From the NCBI GenBank assembly GCA_910587425.1, contig CAJUKU010000001.1, forward strand, positions 99,233 to 163,232: 64,000 nt of DNA, given 5' to 3'. The position numbers and the translations under genes were made by a program. The stretch comes from an uncultured Muribaculaceae bacterium (GTDB lineage Bacteria; Bacteroidota; Bacteroidia; Bacteroidales; Muribaculaceae). This document shows, in pieces, positions 27,284-35,239 of this stretch. Every line of letters starts with the position of its first letter. The first letter of the stretch is position 1. The notes under the pieces were generated by a model. That model was not told the origin of the DNA, searched no databases, and saw only the letters and a list, made by a program, of their open reading frames with translations.

Positions 27284-28453
27284 ATGGCTGACAACAGACA
27301 CCACAACGAAAAGCCCGCAGAGACCAACGACGATCTGCAGCAGCACGCCGACGAAGAGCAGGAGATCGATCTCCTCGAACTCGCCGGCAAGCTATGGGCA
27401 GGACGCCGGACGCTCATAAAGTGGGCGATAATAGGCGCTGTAGCCGGGCTGATAATAGCATTCTCGATTCCCCGCGAATACACCGCCACCATAAAACTGG
27501 CTCCGGAAGCTGGTGAGAAAACGATGTCGGGCAATCTCGGCGCACTTGCAGCCATGGCTGGTATAAATGCCGGTGGCAGCACCGGCAAGGATGCCGTGAG
27601 CCCGCAGCTATACCCCGACATAGTTTCGTCGCTCCCGTTCACTGTCGAGATGTTCGACGTCAAGGTCACAAACATTGAGGGCGACGAGACAAAAACCGTG
27701 AGCGAATACCTCACTCAGGATATATCTTCCCCTTGGTGGAGCTATATAACGTCGCTCCCGGGACGCATCATCGGAGGCATATTCTCATTATTCCGTGGCA
27801 GCGACGATGACGCTACAGAGCAGAAAGTCGACCTGTTCCATCTAACCCCGCAGGAGAACGCCATAGCGGGCGCACTCGCGGGACGCGTGGATGTGGATGT
27901 CGACGGAAAGACCTCGATCATATCCATCAACGTCACCATGCAGGATCCTATGGTCGCTGCTATGCTCGCCGACACTGTGGCAGAGCGTCTTAAAGACTAT
28001 GTGACTGACTACCGCACGAACAAAGCGCGCGCCGACATGGAATATGCCCAGAAACTCTGTGACGAAGCGCGCGATGACTATTACCGCGCACAGCAGCGCT
28101 ATGCCGCCTATTCCGATAAGAATAAAGGCATTATCCTTCAGTCGGCACGCACCGAAGAAGAGCGTTTGCAGAACGAGATGTCGCTTGCCTTCAACCTGTA
28201 CAACTCGACAGCGCAGCAGCTACAGGTAGCGAAAGCCAAGGTGCAGGAGATCACACCGGTCTACACCGTACTACAACCCTCCACAGTACCGTTGGCACCA
28301 TCAAAACCTTCAAAGGCGCTGATACTCGTGGGATGCGTGTTTCTCGCCGTAGTCGCCGCCGCCGCATGGATACTGTTCGGACGCGACCTCACCACCGCGC
28401 TTCGTGGAGCGGTAAGCAACGCTGACAGCACGGATACAAAAACAAAAGAGTGA
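27284..28453 (+). CDS. Wzz-like polysaccharide chain-length/co-polymerase protein
   Basis: The 389-residue protein has a short cytosolic start, a Wzz-type segment EIDLLELAGKLWAGRRTLIKW leading into transmembrane helix 1 (about 46-64), a periplasmic region with a coiled coil at about 240-320, and transmembrane helix 2 near 345-366 preceded by the proline-rich PSTVPLAPSKPSK motif of this family. The short cytosolic tail has no kinase domain, so it is a Wzz/co-polymerase without a built-in Wzc-like tyrosine kinase. It lies directly after the Wza-like gene and is expected to set polymer length or couple export. Confidence 0.9.
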   Translation: MADNRHHNEKPAETNDDLQQHADEEQEIDLLELAGKLWAGRRTLIKWAIIGAVAGLIIAFSIPREYTATIKLAPEAGEKTMSGNLGALAAMAGINAGGSTGKDAVSPQLYPDIVSSLPFTVEMFDVKVTNIEGDETKTVSEYLTQDISSPWWSYITSLPGRIIGGIFSLFRGSDDDATEQKVDLFHLTPQENAIAGALAGRVDVDVDGKTSIISINVTMQDPMVAAMLADTVAERLKDYVTDYRTNKARADMEYAQKLCDEARDDYYRAQQRYAAYSDKNKGIILQSARTEEERLQNEMSLAFNLYNSTAQQLQVAKAKVQEITPVYTVLQPSTVPLAPSKPSKALILVGCVFLAVVAAAAWILFGRDLTTALRGAVSNADSTDTKTKE

Positions 28454-28466
28454 ACTGCGACAACCG

Positions 28467-29255
28467 ATGACCTGGATCCGCCCGGCGCTTCTTCTTATCG
28501 TACTGTTCGCTGTCGGAACCGCTTCCGCGCAGCACCGCACGCGCATTGCCCGCCCACTCAAGAAGATCCACACCGACACTATCGCCATACCCGACGACAT
28601 GGTATTCTTCACCGAAGAAGAATATACCGATGACACCGAAGGAGGCGCGAAGGAGTCAGAGATCAAAGAGAAAAAGGACAAGAAGAAAAAACGCAACGAC
28701 GCCAGCCGCAAGTCCGACAAAAAGAACAAAGCGAAAGCACCTGACGCAGGGGAACTGCGCCGCCTGGAGATCCTTGGCGATGTAGAGCTTGACGTCGAGA
28801 CAATGTACAGTTTTGTGTGTACGCGCAACCCTGATTTTCCGCGCGAGATCGCCGAGGCTTTCCACCGCATCGGCAAGCGCTACGGCGTGCGTGGCGACAT
28901 AGCTCTCTGCCAATCCATATTGGAGACAGGATGGTTCATGTTCACCGGCGGTACAGCCGTAACTCTTAGCCAGAACAATTTCTGCGGACTCGGAGTGACG
29001 CGCCTCGGACTGAAAGGGCATAGCTTCAAGACTATCGACGAGGGGGTGACGGCACAGATACAGCATCTATACGCCTACGCGTGCAAAAAATCGCTCCCTA
29101 AGGGGGAGAAACTGATCGACCCGCGGTTTTCGCGCGTGACGCGCGGCGTAGCCCCGCGATGGCACGACCTGAACAACAGATGGGCGGCAAACAACCACTA
29201 TGCCGACCGAATACTCGCGCTCTACCTCCAGATGCGTGACCACACACCCGACTGA
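28467..29255 (+). CDS. Exported glucosaminidase-domain peptidoglycan hydrolase
   Basis: The 262-residue precursor has a signal peptide of about 22 residues, a charged linker very rich in Lys (about residues 58-92), and a C-terminal glucosaminidase domain (about 105-258) of the GH73-like fold. Evidence is DIALCQSILETGWFMF with the catalytic Glu, NNFCGLGVT, and the closing RWAANNHYADRILALY. It should cut glycan strands of peptidoglycan. It begins 13 bp after the Wzz-like gene, so it may open the wall for the export machine, which is inference. The Lys-rich linker is unusual and low in complexity. Confidence 0.87.
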   Translation: MTWIRPALLLIVLFAVGTASAQHRTRIARPLKKIHTDTIAIPDDMVFFTEEEYTDDTEGGAKESEIKEKKDKKKKRNDASRKSDKKNKAKAPDAGELRRLEILGDVELDVETMYSFVCTRNPDFPREIAEAFHRIGKRYGVRGDIALCQSILETGWFMFTGGTAVTLSQNNFCGLGVTRLGLKGHSFKTIDEGVTAQIQHLYAYACKKSLPKGEKLIDPRFSRVTRGVAPRWHDLNNRWAANNHYADRILALYLQMRDHTPD

Positions 29256-29272
29256 AAATAACTTACTGAAAG

Positions 29273-29743
29273 ATGAGAACTGAAGAAGAACTCAACGGCG
29301 TGACGCTCCTCGGCGACACCGCCGTGAAATACCCTACCGACTACGCCCCGCAGATCCTCGAGGCTTTCCCCAACAAACATGCCGGCAGCGACTATCTCGT
29401 GACACTCCTCTGCCCCGAGTTCACCACACTCTGTCCCAAGACAGGGCAACCCGATTTCGCCCGACTGCTTATCAACTACATACCGAACCGTATGATGGTC
29501 GAGAGCAAGAGCCTGAAACTGTACCTTTTCAGCTTCCGTAACCACGGCGACTTCCATGAGGATTGCATCAACATAATCCGCGACGACCTCGTACGACTCA
29601 TGAAGCCACGCTATCTGGAGGTAAAAGGGATATTCACCCCGCGCGGAGGCATCTCAATCCATCCGTTCGCACAGTATGCCGATGAAGCCCACCAGGAACT
29701 CGCCCGCCAACGGATGCTTGCGGCATTCCGCAACGACCTGTGA
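29273..29743 (+). CDS. queF: NADPH-dependent 7-cyano-7-deazaguanine reductase
   Basis: QueF reduces preQ0 to preQ1 in queuosine synthesis. The 156-residue protein is the short unimodular type: it has the catalytic cysteine in TTLCPKTGQPDF, the aspartate in the same motif, the substrate-binding ESKSLKLYLFSFRNHG motif and the terminal FTPRGGISIHPF. It is 17 bp after the glucosaminidase gene and 7 bp before queC, so it is likely in one transcript with both. Confidence 0.95.
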   Translation: MRTEEELNGVTLLGDTAVKYPTDYAPQILEAFPNKHAGSDYLVTLLCPEFTTLCPKTGQPDFARLLINYIPNRMMVESKSLKLYLFSFRNHGDFHEDCINIIRDDLVRLMKPRYLEVKGIFTPRGGISIHPFAQYADEAHQELARQRMLAAFRNDL

Positions 29744-29750
29744 TCCGGCT

Positions 29751-30395
29751 ATGAAGCACGCATTACTCATATATTCCGGTGGCATGGACTCAACCACCAT
29801 GCTACACGAGTTCCGGCAAGAGATCGCCCTTGCCGTCAACTTCAGCTATGGCGCCAACCACAACGCCCAAGAAGCTCGCTGCGCCAGGGAACAGTGCGCG
29901 GCGCTCGGCATCGAGCTCATAGAGATCGATCTCGCATTCATGGGGAGATACTTCAACAGCGCTCTCCTCAGCGGTGCCGACGCAATCCCTACCGGCGAAT
30001 ACGATGCCGACAATATGGCTGCAACTGTCGTACCGTTCCGCAACGGCATAATGCTGTCGATAGCCGCAGGACTTGCCGAGAGCCGGAACCTCGACACCGT
30101 TATGATAGCCAATCACTCCGGCGACCATCACATCTACCCTGACTGCCGTCCGGAGTTCATCAGCGCCATACAGGAAGCCATCAGCGCAGGAAGCGGAGGC
30201 AAAGTGCGCCTCAGCGCTCCTTACACCTCACTGAACAAAACAGAGATCGCACGCCACGGATTGCGGCTTGGCGTAGACTACTCCCGCACATATTCATGCT
30301 ACAAGGGTACCGACACCCCCTGCGGCGAATGCGCCACCTGCCGCGAACGGGAGGAGGCTCTGCGCGAGGCAGCTCTATCGATATGGGGAAAATAA
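29751..30395 (+). CDS. queC: 7-cyano-7-deazaguanine synthase
   Basis: QueC converts 7-carboxy-7-deazaguanine to preQ0 with ATP and ammonia. The frame is open from 29676 inside queF. The ATG at 29751 gives 214 residues and starts with the PP-loop ALLIYSGGMDSTT at residues 4-16. The zinc-binding cysteines are seen in SCYKGTDTPCGECATC near the C-terminus. queD and queE are not in this window. A strong terminator lies 39 bp downstream. Confidence 0.95.
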   Translation: MKHALLIYSGGMDSTTMLHEFRQEIALAVNFSYGANHNAQEARCAREQCAALGIELIEIDLAFMGRYFNSALLSGADAIPTGEYDADNMAATVVPFRNGIMLSIAAGLAESRNLDTVMIANHSGDHHIYPDCRPEFISAIQEAISAGSGGKVRLSAPYTSLNKTEIARHGLRLGVDYSRTYSCYKGTDTPCGECATCREREEALREAALSIWGK

Positions 30396-30433
30396 TGTTA
30401 TAGAACTACCGCAACCTACAATACGCATACAAA

Positions 30434-30479
30434 GGCGGTGTGTCATGATTCGCTCTTGACACACCGCCGATTGTTTTTT
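30434..30479 (+). terminator. Terminator after queC, between convergent genes
   Basis: A 12-bp stem, GGCGGTGTGTCA (30434-30445) with its complement at 30457-30468, is followed by ATTGTTTTTT on the plus strand. On the minus strand it lies 43 bp past the paralog 2 stop but has only a weak T-run. Its core is identical to the terminator stem at 20781. Confidence 0.82.
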
Positions 30480-30510
30480 CAGAAGCTAAAGCCTGGATGC
30501 CTTTATCGTA

Positions 30511-31779
30511 TCAGTTACCTACGATCACGAGGATCGGGTTGGCATCCTCTTCAAGGGCTGCGATCTCCGCAGGAATCTTTGCCTCAGGATTCTCCTCGGT
30601 ATATTTCGCCACATCATCCATGGTGATCACACCAACAAGACTTCCGTCGGGTAATGCTGCGAGAGGATAGAACGGCATGAAGCCGGCGAGATCGTCGACA
30701 AAACCCTTGGCTCCGTCGCCGGCACGTGTCGCACCGGTATTCTTATCGTATATGCCTACGAAAGTACGGTTGCCTTCAGATCCGAGCCAGCCGCGGCTTG
30801 CACCGAAGATCATACGGTCGTTGGTCTCCACGATGTCAGACACGAACAATGTGTTTGAGCGCAGACCCTTCTGCTCGGCGATAAGCTCAGCTGTTATGTG
30901 GTCATCACCGCAGTCAAAAACGTAAGCGACCTCAGCCGATGCAGGAGTGATGGCATAAATGGTATCTGAAAGCAGCTCACGGTGATGCACAGTCTGCCCG
31001 ACGCGCCATACTGTTCTCAAATATCCCTGACGGTAGGTGATATTACCACCCTCGTCATATTCACGGTAAACATTTTTGGCGTTGCGCATCACTCCATCGA
31101 CCCTGCTTATGCTGACGTTGCTGTAGTACCATCCCTTTGTAGCGTCCTTCGGATACGGGATGATCTCCACAGTGTCGACAGTAAAGGTATTGAACCCCTC
31201 GGAATAGATGGAGAAACAACGCGGGCTATCCTTGCCGACAAGACCGTCCTCAACGGCGATAAACATCGTGTCGACAGCAACCGTCACACCTGGCATACCT
31301 ATCATACCGGCACGGCAGGTCTTACCCAGATACTGTCCATCGATAGAATAGTGCTGCATACCGTTGCTTGCCGCAAAATAAGCCGACTTATTGTCGGGAG
31401 CGATTACGCATTCCGACGACCGGTAAGCCTCCGGATCCTGACCGTAGTGTCCCACTCCGCTTATGAATTTGCCGTCAAGTCCGAATGACAGGCATGCCTC
31501 AGCTTCCAGACCGCCATTGTTGACATTCGAGATAAGCACCGCACCATCGGCAGGAGTAAGCACCCAGCTGTCGCCTACGAGGGAGGAGTCAGTTGTTTCG
31601 AGCGGCACATATCTGATGGTTTTGCCGAGATCCGACACTTTCATTTCCACCGGATTTGCCACAGCCTGCGCGATGTCGATCACGTTCTTCCCCTTGCTGT
31701 CACCCCCGGTCGTACAGGAAGCGACAACAAGAGCAGACAGCGCAACGGCACACGACGCTATTGTCTTGTTTTGTCTCAT
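30511..31779 (-). CDS. Six-bladed beta-propeller-like lipoprotein, paralog 2
   Basis: The frame is open to 31809, but the ATG at 31779 gives a proper lipoprotein signal (MRQNKTIASC..., lipobox VASC) and lies just below a -7 box. The 422-residue product carries the family segments IDIAQAVANP, KVSDLGKTIRYVPLETTDSS, HYGQDPEAYRSS, AVDTMFIAV, VHHRELLSDTIYAITPASAE and the C-terminal EENPEAKIPAEI...ILVIVG. It is strongly similar to paralogs 3 and 4. It is predicted to be an envelope lipoprotein of unknown function. It is last in the direction of transcription of the three-gene array, with its own promoter. Confidence 0.8.
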   Translation of the reverse strand: MRQNKTIASCAVALSALVVASCTTGGDSKGKNVIDIAQAVANPVEMKVSDLGKTIRYVPLETTDSSLVGDSWVLTPADGAVLISNVNNGGLEAEACLSFGLDGKFISGVGHYGQDPEAYRSSECVIAPDNKSAYFAASNGMQHYSIDGQYLGKTCRAGMIGMPGVTVAVDTMFIAVEDGLVGKDSPRCFSIYSEGFNTFTVDTVEIIPYPKDATKGWYYSNVSISRVDGVMRNAKNVYREYDEGGNITYRQGYLRTVWRVGQTVHHRELLSDTIYAITPASAEVAYVFDCGDDHITAELIAEQKGLRSNTLFVSDIVETNDRMIFGASRGWLGSEGNRTFVGIYDKNTGATRAGDGAKGFVDDLAGFMPFYPLAALPDGSLVGVITMDDVAKYTEENPEAKIPAEIAALEEDANPILVIVGN

Positions 31780-31806
31780 ATAATCATATTTAATTGTTAA
31801 TGGTTG

Positions 31807-31835
31807 CAAAAATAGAAAAAAAACATTTCACCAAA
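31807..31835 (-). promoter_or_regulatory. Promoter of paralog 2
   Basis: The minus strand has TTTG (31832-31835), 17 nt, TATTTTTG (31807-31814). The spacing is slightly short. Confidence 0.5.
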
Positions 31836-31857
31836 CGGAAACCTAAGAAATGTGCAT

Positions 31858-31900
31858 AAAAAAAATCAAAGGCGGGTGTGACATAACCGACGCACCCGCC
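31858..31900 (-). terminator. Terminator after paralog 3
   Basis: On the minus strand a 10-bp stem (31891-31900 with 31871-31880, one wobble pair) is followed by TTTGATTTTTTTT. It lies 48 bp past the stop of the gene ending at 31949. Confidence 0.8.
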
Positions 31901-31948
31901 CGATTTTATTCTTGAAGCCCGTTTTTTGAAGCCTGTATGTTTCTACAT

Positions 31949-33223
31949 TCAGTCACCGACGATCACGAGTATAGGATTGGCATCCTCTTCAAGTTCTGCA
32001 ATCTCAGCCGGAACCTTTGCGTCAGGATTCTCCTCCAGATATTTGTCGATATCATCCATGGTTATCAGACCTACAAGACGTCCGTCGGGTAAAGCGGTTA
32101 TAGGATAGAACGAAATGAAGCCCGTGAGGTCGTCGACAAAGCCCTTGTATCCGTCGCCGGCACGTGTCTCACCGGTTTTCTTATCGTAGATGCCCACATA
32201 AGGCGTATGATCTGCACGTATCCATCCGCGGCTTGCTGCGAATACGATACGGTCGGAAGTCTCTACGATATCCGTAACGAAGAGCGAGCTTGACGGCATC
32301 TCCTCCTGCTTTTCAAGAAGCTGCTGGGTCAAACGTCCTTCGCCGCAATCAAAGATATAGGCGATTTCAGCCGAAGTCGGGGTGATTGCAAAGACGGTAT
32401 CGTTGAGCACGCCACGGTGATGAACCGCTTCTTTCCCGACACGCCATACAGACTCAAGATTCCGTCCACCCTGATAGGTAACGGAATTGCCCTCACGGTA
32501 TTCCTGATAACTCGTGCGTCCGTTACGCATGATCCCCTTAGGGTTATAGATACGGAGTTCATTGTACATGACCGGTCCCCCATCCTGATCACTCGGATAG
32601 GGTATTACATCCGTTGTATCGACAACCGTGCTGTTGAATCCTTCAGCGTAGATGGAGAAGACGCGGGGACCGTACTTGCCTACGCGGGAGTTACGGACAG
32701 CGATAAACATCGTGTCGACAGCCACAGAAACTCCAGGATAACCGATGAAGCCATCACGAGGAGACTTTCCGAGATAACTGCCATCGAATGCATAGTGCTG
32801 CATATTTTGACCAAAGAAGTATGCCGACTTGTAGTCAGGCGCCATGATAGGCAGGGGATACCAGTAGGATTCCGGATCCTGCCCGAGGTGACCCACACGG
32901 GCTATGAACTTGCCGTCAGTGCCGAAAGAGAGACAGGAGATCTCGCCGCCTCCGAACTCCGAGCCTACATTTGCTACAAGGAATGCGCCGTCACCTGCCA
33001 CAAGAACGAACTTGTCGGACACCAGCGAGGAATCCGTTGTTTCCAATGGCACGTATTTGATGGTCTTGCCGAGATCCGAAACTTTCAGATCCTGAGCCTG
33101 CGCTACGGCACCAGCGACGTCGATCACGCCTGACGCCTTCTCGCTGCTTTCTGAAGAGCAGGAAGCGGCTGCAAGCGCCAATACGGCGGCTGCCGTACCG
33201 GTTAAAAAGCTAAATTTTGTCAT
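31949..33223 (-). CDS. Six-bladed beta-propeller-like lipoprotein, paralog 3
   Basis: This 424-residue lipoprotein (lipobox AASC, Cys22) has the same block order as its neighbours: IDVAGAVAQAQDLKVSDLGK, IKYVPLETTDSSLVS, HLGQDPESYW, GYPGVSVAVDTMFIAV, EAVHHRGVLNDTVFAITPTS and the terminal EENPDAKVPAEIAELEEDAN followed by hydrophobic residues. The start codon is preceded at 26-56 bp by a full promoter, and beyond that by a run of 13 G on the plus strand. Its function is unknown. The repeated presence of a Gly-His-x-Gly-Gln-Asp-Pro-Glu motif in all members suggests a conserved binding or structural site. Confidence 0.8.
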   Translation of the reverse strand: MTKFSFLTGTAAAVLALAAASCSSESSEKASGVIDVAGAVAQAQDLKVSDLGKTIKYVPLETTDSSLVSDKFVLVAGDGAFLVANVGSEFGGGEISCLSFGTDGKFIARVGHLGQDPESYWYPLPIMAPDYKSAYFFGQNMQHYAFDGSYLGKSPRDGFIGYPGVSVAVDTMFIAVRNSRVGKYGPRVFSIYAEGFNSTVVDTTDVIPYPSDQDGGPVMYNELRIYNPKGIMRNGRTSYQEYREGNSVTYQGGRNLESVWRVGKEAVHHRGVLNDTVFAITPTSAEIAYIFDCGEGRLTQQLLEKQEEMPSSSLFVTDIVETSDRIVFAASRGWIRADHTPYVGIYDKKTGETRAGDGYKGFVDDLTGFISFYPITALPDGRLVGLITMDDIDKYLEENPDAKVPAEIAELEEDANPILVIVGD

Positions 33224-33248
33224 ACTTAATCAATTAAAGAATATTCGG

Positions 33249-33279
33249 CAAATTTAAACAAAAAGAACATTTCCTCAAA
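33249..33279 (-). promoter_or_regulatory. Promoter of paralog 3
   Basis: The minus strand has TTTG (33276-33279), 19 nt, TAAATTTG (33249-33256), a full consensus match 25 nt above the ATG at 33223. Confidence 0.72.
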
Positions 33280-33312
33280 ACAAATCCTCTCAAAAACAGC
33301 CGAAAAAAAATC

Positions 33313-33325
33313 GGGGGGGGGGGGG
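33313..33325. repeat. Homopolymer run of 13 G
   Basis: Thirteen consecutive G (C on the coding strand of paralog 3) lie 33 bp upstream of its -33 element and 65 bp past the stop codon of paralog 4. An A8 run and TCG flank it. Such tracts are prone to slippage, so the exact length may vary between cells or reads. Confidence 0.85.
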
Positions 33326-33390
33326 TATAGTAATAGCTACCAATCGATTACACATCAACGACACTAAGCAGGGAATAACACCAATTGCTG

Positions 33391-34653
33391 TCAGTCGCCC
33401 ACAATCACAAGAACCGGATTCGCGTCATCGTCAAGACCCGCAATCTCAGAGGGCAGTTCTGCTTCGGGATTCTCCTCACGGTATCTGCCTATATCCTCCA
33501 TAGTGATCACACCGACAAAATGCCCATCGGGAGTCACAGCCGCAGGATAAAACGGCAGAAATCCGGAAAGGTCGTCAACGAAACCCCTTCTTCCAGCCGC
33601 CGCACGCGTCCTGCCTGTACGCTTATCATATACCCCTACAAAAGTCTCGTGGTCATCGTCACGCAGCCAACCTCGGCTTGCACCAAAGACTATCATATCA
33701 CGGTTCTCAAACAGCTCTGCCACAAAAAGCGCGTCAGAATCTATCTCTTCATGCCTGTCTATAGCCGACTGATCCACGCGGTTATCGCCACAGTCAAAAA
33801 GATAGACAGCATCAGCCGACGCAGGTGTTACAGCATATATCGTATCATTGAAGATACGCCGATGATGCACCTCATCACCCACACGCCACACCTGAGAAAC
33901 GCCGCCCTCAAGATAAAAAAACACTTTCCCTTTTTGCAGTTCGTGATACCAGGCAAATCCATTCTGCATTACTCCTTTATGAGACCAAAGATTCTGCACC
34001 GCACCGATTTCAGGATTATCGGCATCCTCGGGATAAGGTATTATATCTGTCGTGTCGACTGCAGTAGAGTTGAGACCCTGTGAATAGATAGAGAAACATC
34101 GCGGACCATTCATGCCGACATACGAATCATTAACGGTGATGAACATAGTATCCACAGCAACGGTCACGCCGGGACCTCCGATCATGCCGCCACGCGGAGC
34201 GCTACCGAGATATTTGCCGTCAAACGAATAATGCTGCATTCCTGTGGACTGGAAATATGCCGATCTGCTGTCGGGAGCCAGTACGACGAACGACGACATG
34301 TATGCCTCCGGATCCTGTCCGAGATGCCCGACGGAGCTTATGAACCTGCCGGCAGTATCGAACGCCAGACATGGCACCTCATCGCTGCGGAAGCCGAGAT
34401 TAGACACCAGGAAAGCACCGTCGGCGGCTGTCAGAACCCAAGTACTTGAAACAAGCGACGAATCTGTGGTCTCCAGCGGCACATACCTGATCCTCTTGCC
34501 GAGATCCGACACCCGCAGCTCCTCCGGCTGCGCCACAGCACCCGCGACATCTATCACACCTGCCTCCCTCACACCGTCAGCGGATGAGCAGGAAGCTACG
34601 GCAAACGCCAGCACAGTTGCAACAGCAATGGTGACAAAGCTAAATCTTATCAT
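33391..34653 (-). CDS. Six-bladed beta-propeller-like lipoprotein, paralog 4
   Basis: The 420-residue lipoprotein (lipobox VASC, Cys21) has the family blocks IDVAGAVAQPEELRVSDLGK, IRYVPLETTDSSLVS, HLGQDPEAYMSS, GGPGVTVAVDTMFITV, EVHHRRIFNDTIYAVTPASA and the C-terminal EENPEAELPSEIAGLDDDAN. It is the first gene of the three-gene minus-strand array, starting 22 bp below its own -7 box. No obvious T-rich terminator follows it, so some read-through into paralog 3 is possible. Its function is not known. The array probably arose by tandem duplication. Confidence 0.8.
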   Translation of the reverse strand: MIRFSFVTIAVATVLAFAVASCSSADGVREAGVIDVAGAVAQPEELRVSDLGKRIRYVPLETTDSSLVSSTWVLTAADGAFLVSNLGFRSDEVPCLAFDTAGRFISSVGHLGQDPEAYMSSFVVLAPDSRSAYFQSTGMQHYSFDGKYLGSAPRGGMIGGPGVTVAVDTMFITVNDSYVGMNGPRCFSIYSQGLNSTAVDTTDIIPYPEDADNPEIGAVQNLWSHKGVMQNGFAWYHELQKGKVFFYLEGGVSQVWRVGDEVHHRRIFNDTIYAVTPASADAVYLFDCGDNRVDQSAIDRHEEIDSDALFVAELFENRDMIVFGASRGWLRDDDHETFVGVYDKRTGRTRAAAGRRGFVDDLSGFLPFYPAAVTPDGHFVGVITMEDIGRYREENPEAELPSEIAGLDDDANPVLVIVGD

Positions 34654-34675
34654 ATCGGTCTATTAATATGTTCGG

Positions 34676-34706
34676 CAAAGTTAAAGAAAACCGCACACAT
34701 GAACAA
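34676..34706 (-). promoter_or_regulatory. Promoter of paralog 4
   Basis: The minus strand has TTG (34704-34706), 20 nt, TAACTTTG (34676-34683). Confidence 0.68.
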
Positions 34707-34805
34707 TCAAAAACGCATACCAAATCATCCATCTAATTATCAGAACGTTTACATCAGAAAACACATCATACAGTCAAAAAGCAGAAAATAAAAGTCTGAA
34801 AATAT

Positions 34806-34836
34806 TTTGTCACGAATCAAAAAAGCATTAACTTTG
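34806..34836 (+). promoter_or_regulatory. Promoter of the tRNA-His gene
   Basis: TTTG (34806-34809), 19 nt, TAACTTTG (34829-34836). It continues as TAACTTTGCAGCGCAAAA, identical over 18 nt to the tRNA-Asp promoter region. Confidence 0.78.
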
Positions 34837-34890
34837 CAGCGCAAAAGCCACCGCAGAGCATCTGCACACGGTTTTTGCGACATAGAACAT

Positions 34891-34965
<75 letters not shown>

Positions 34966-34971
34966 CCGCCG

Positions 34972-35008
34972 AGTGCGGCTTCCAAACCCGGAAGCCGCAC
35001 TTCTTTTT
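34972..35008 (+). terminator. Terminator after tRNA-His
   Basis: A perfect 12-bp stem (34972-34983 with 34990-35001) with a 6-nt loop is followed by CTTTTT. Confidence 0.87.
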
Positions 35009-35055
35009 CATTTATGGCTTGTCTAATCACAAACTCCTAACATCCTCACGGCTCC

Positions 35056-35112
35056 GCAAAAGCGTTTATTCAGAATCCCTGTATTGTTATAGAAAAACAA
35101 TCACGCTTTTGC
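35056..35112. repeat. Inverted repeat upstream of the ilv promoter
   Basis: GCAAAAGCGT (35056-35065) is repeated inverted as ACGCTTTTGC (35103-35112), with a smaller ATTGTT/AACAAT inverted pair between the arms. It ends 27 bp before the -33 element of the ilvD promoter, so it may be an operator or the remains of another terminator. The rest of the gap between tRNA-His and ilvD shows no gene. Confidence 0.5.
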
Positions 35113-35139
35113 ACATGTTATCAAAAATATGTGCATTAA

Positions 35140-35171
35140 TTTGGCTTTTTAGCGCAGGCTCGCTAAATTTG
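35140..35171 (+). promoter_or_regulatory. Promoter of the ilv operon
   Basis: TTTG (35140-35143), 20 nt, TAAATTTG (35164-35171), an ideal match. The predicted leader to the ilvD ATG is about 65 nt. Confidence 0.75.
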
Positions 35172-35239
35172 CGCATCATCAGCGGCAAAGGGCATGAAGC
35201 CCGCAAGCCTTTCTCTACACATAGTAACCGAACACATAT

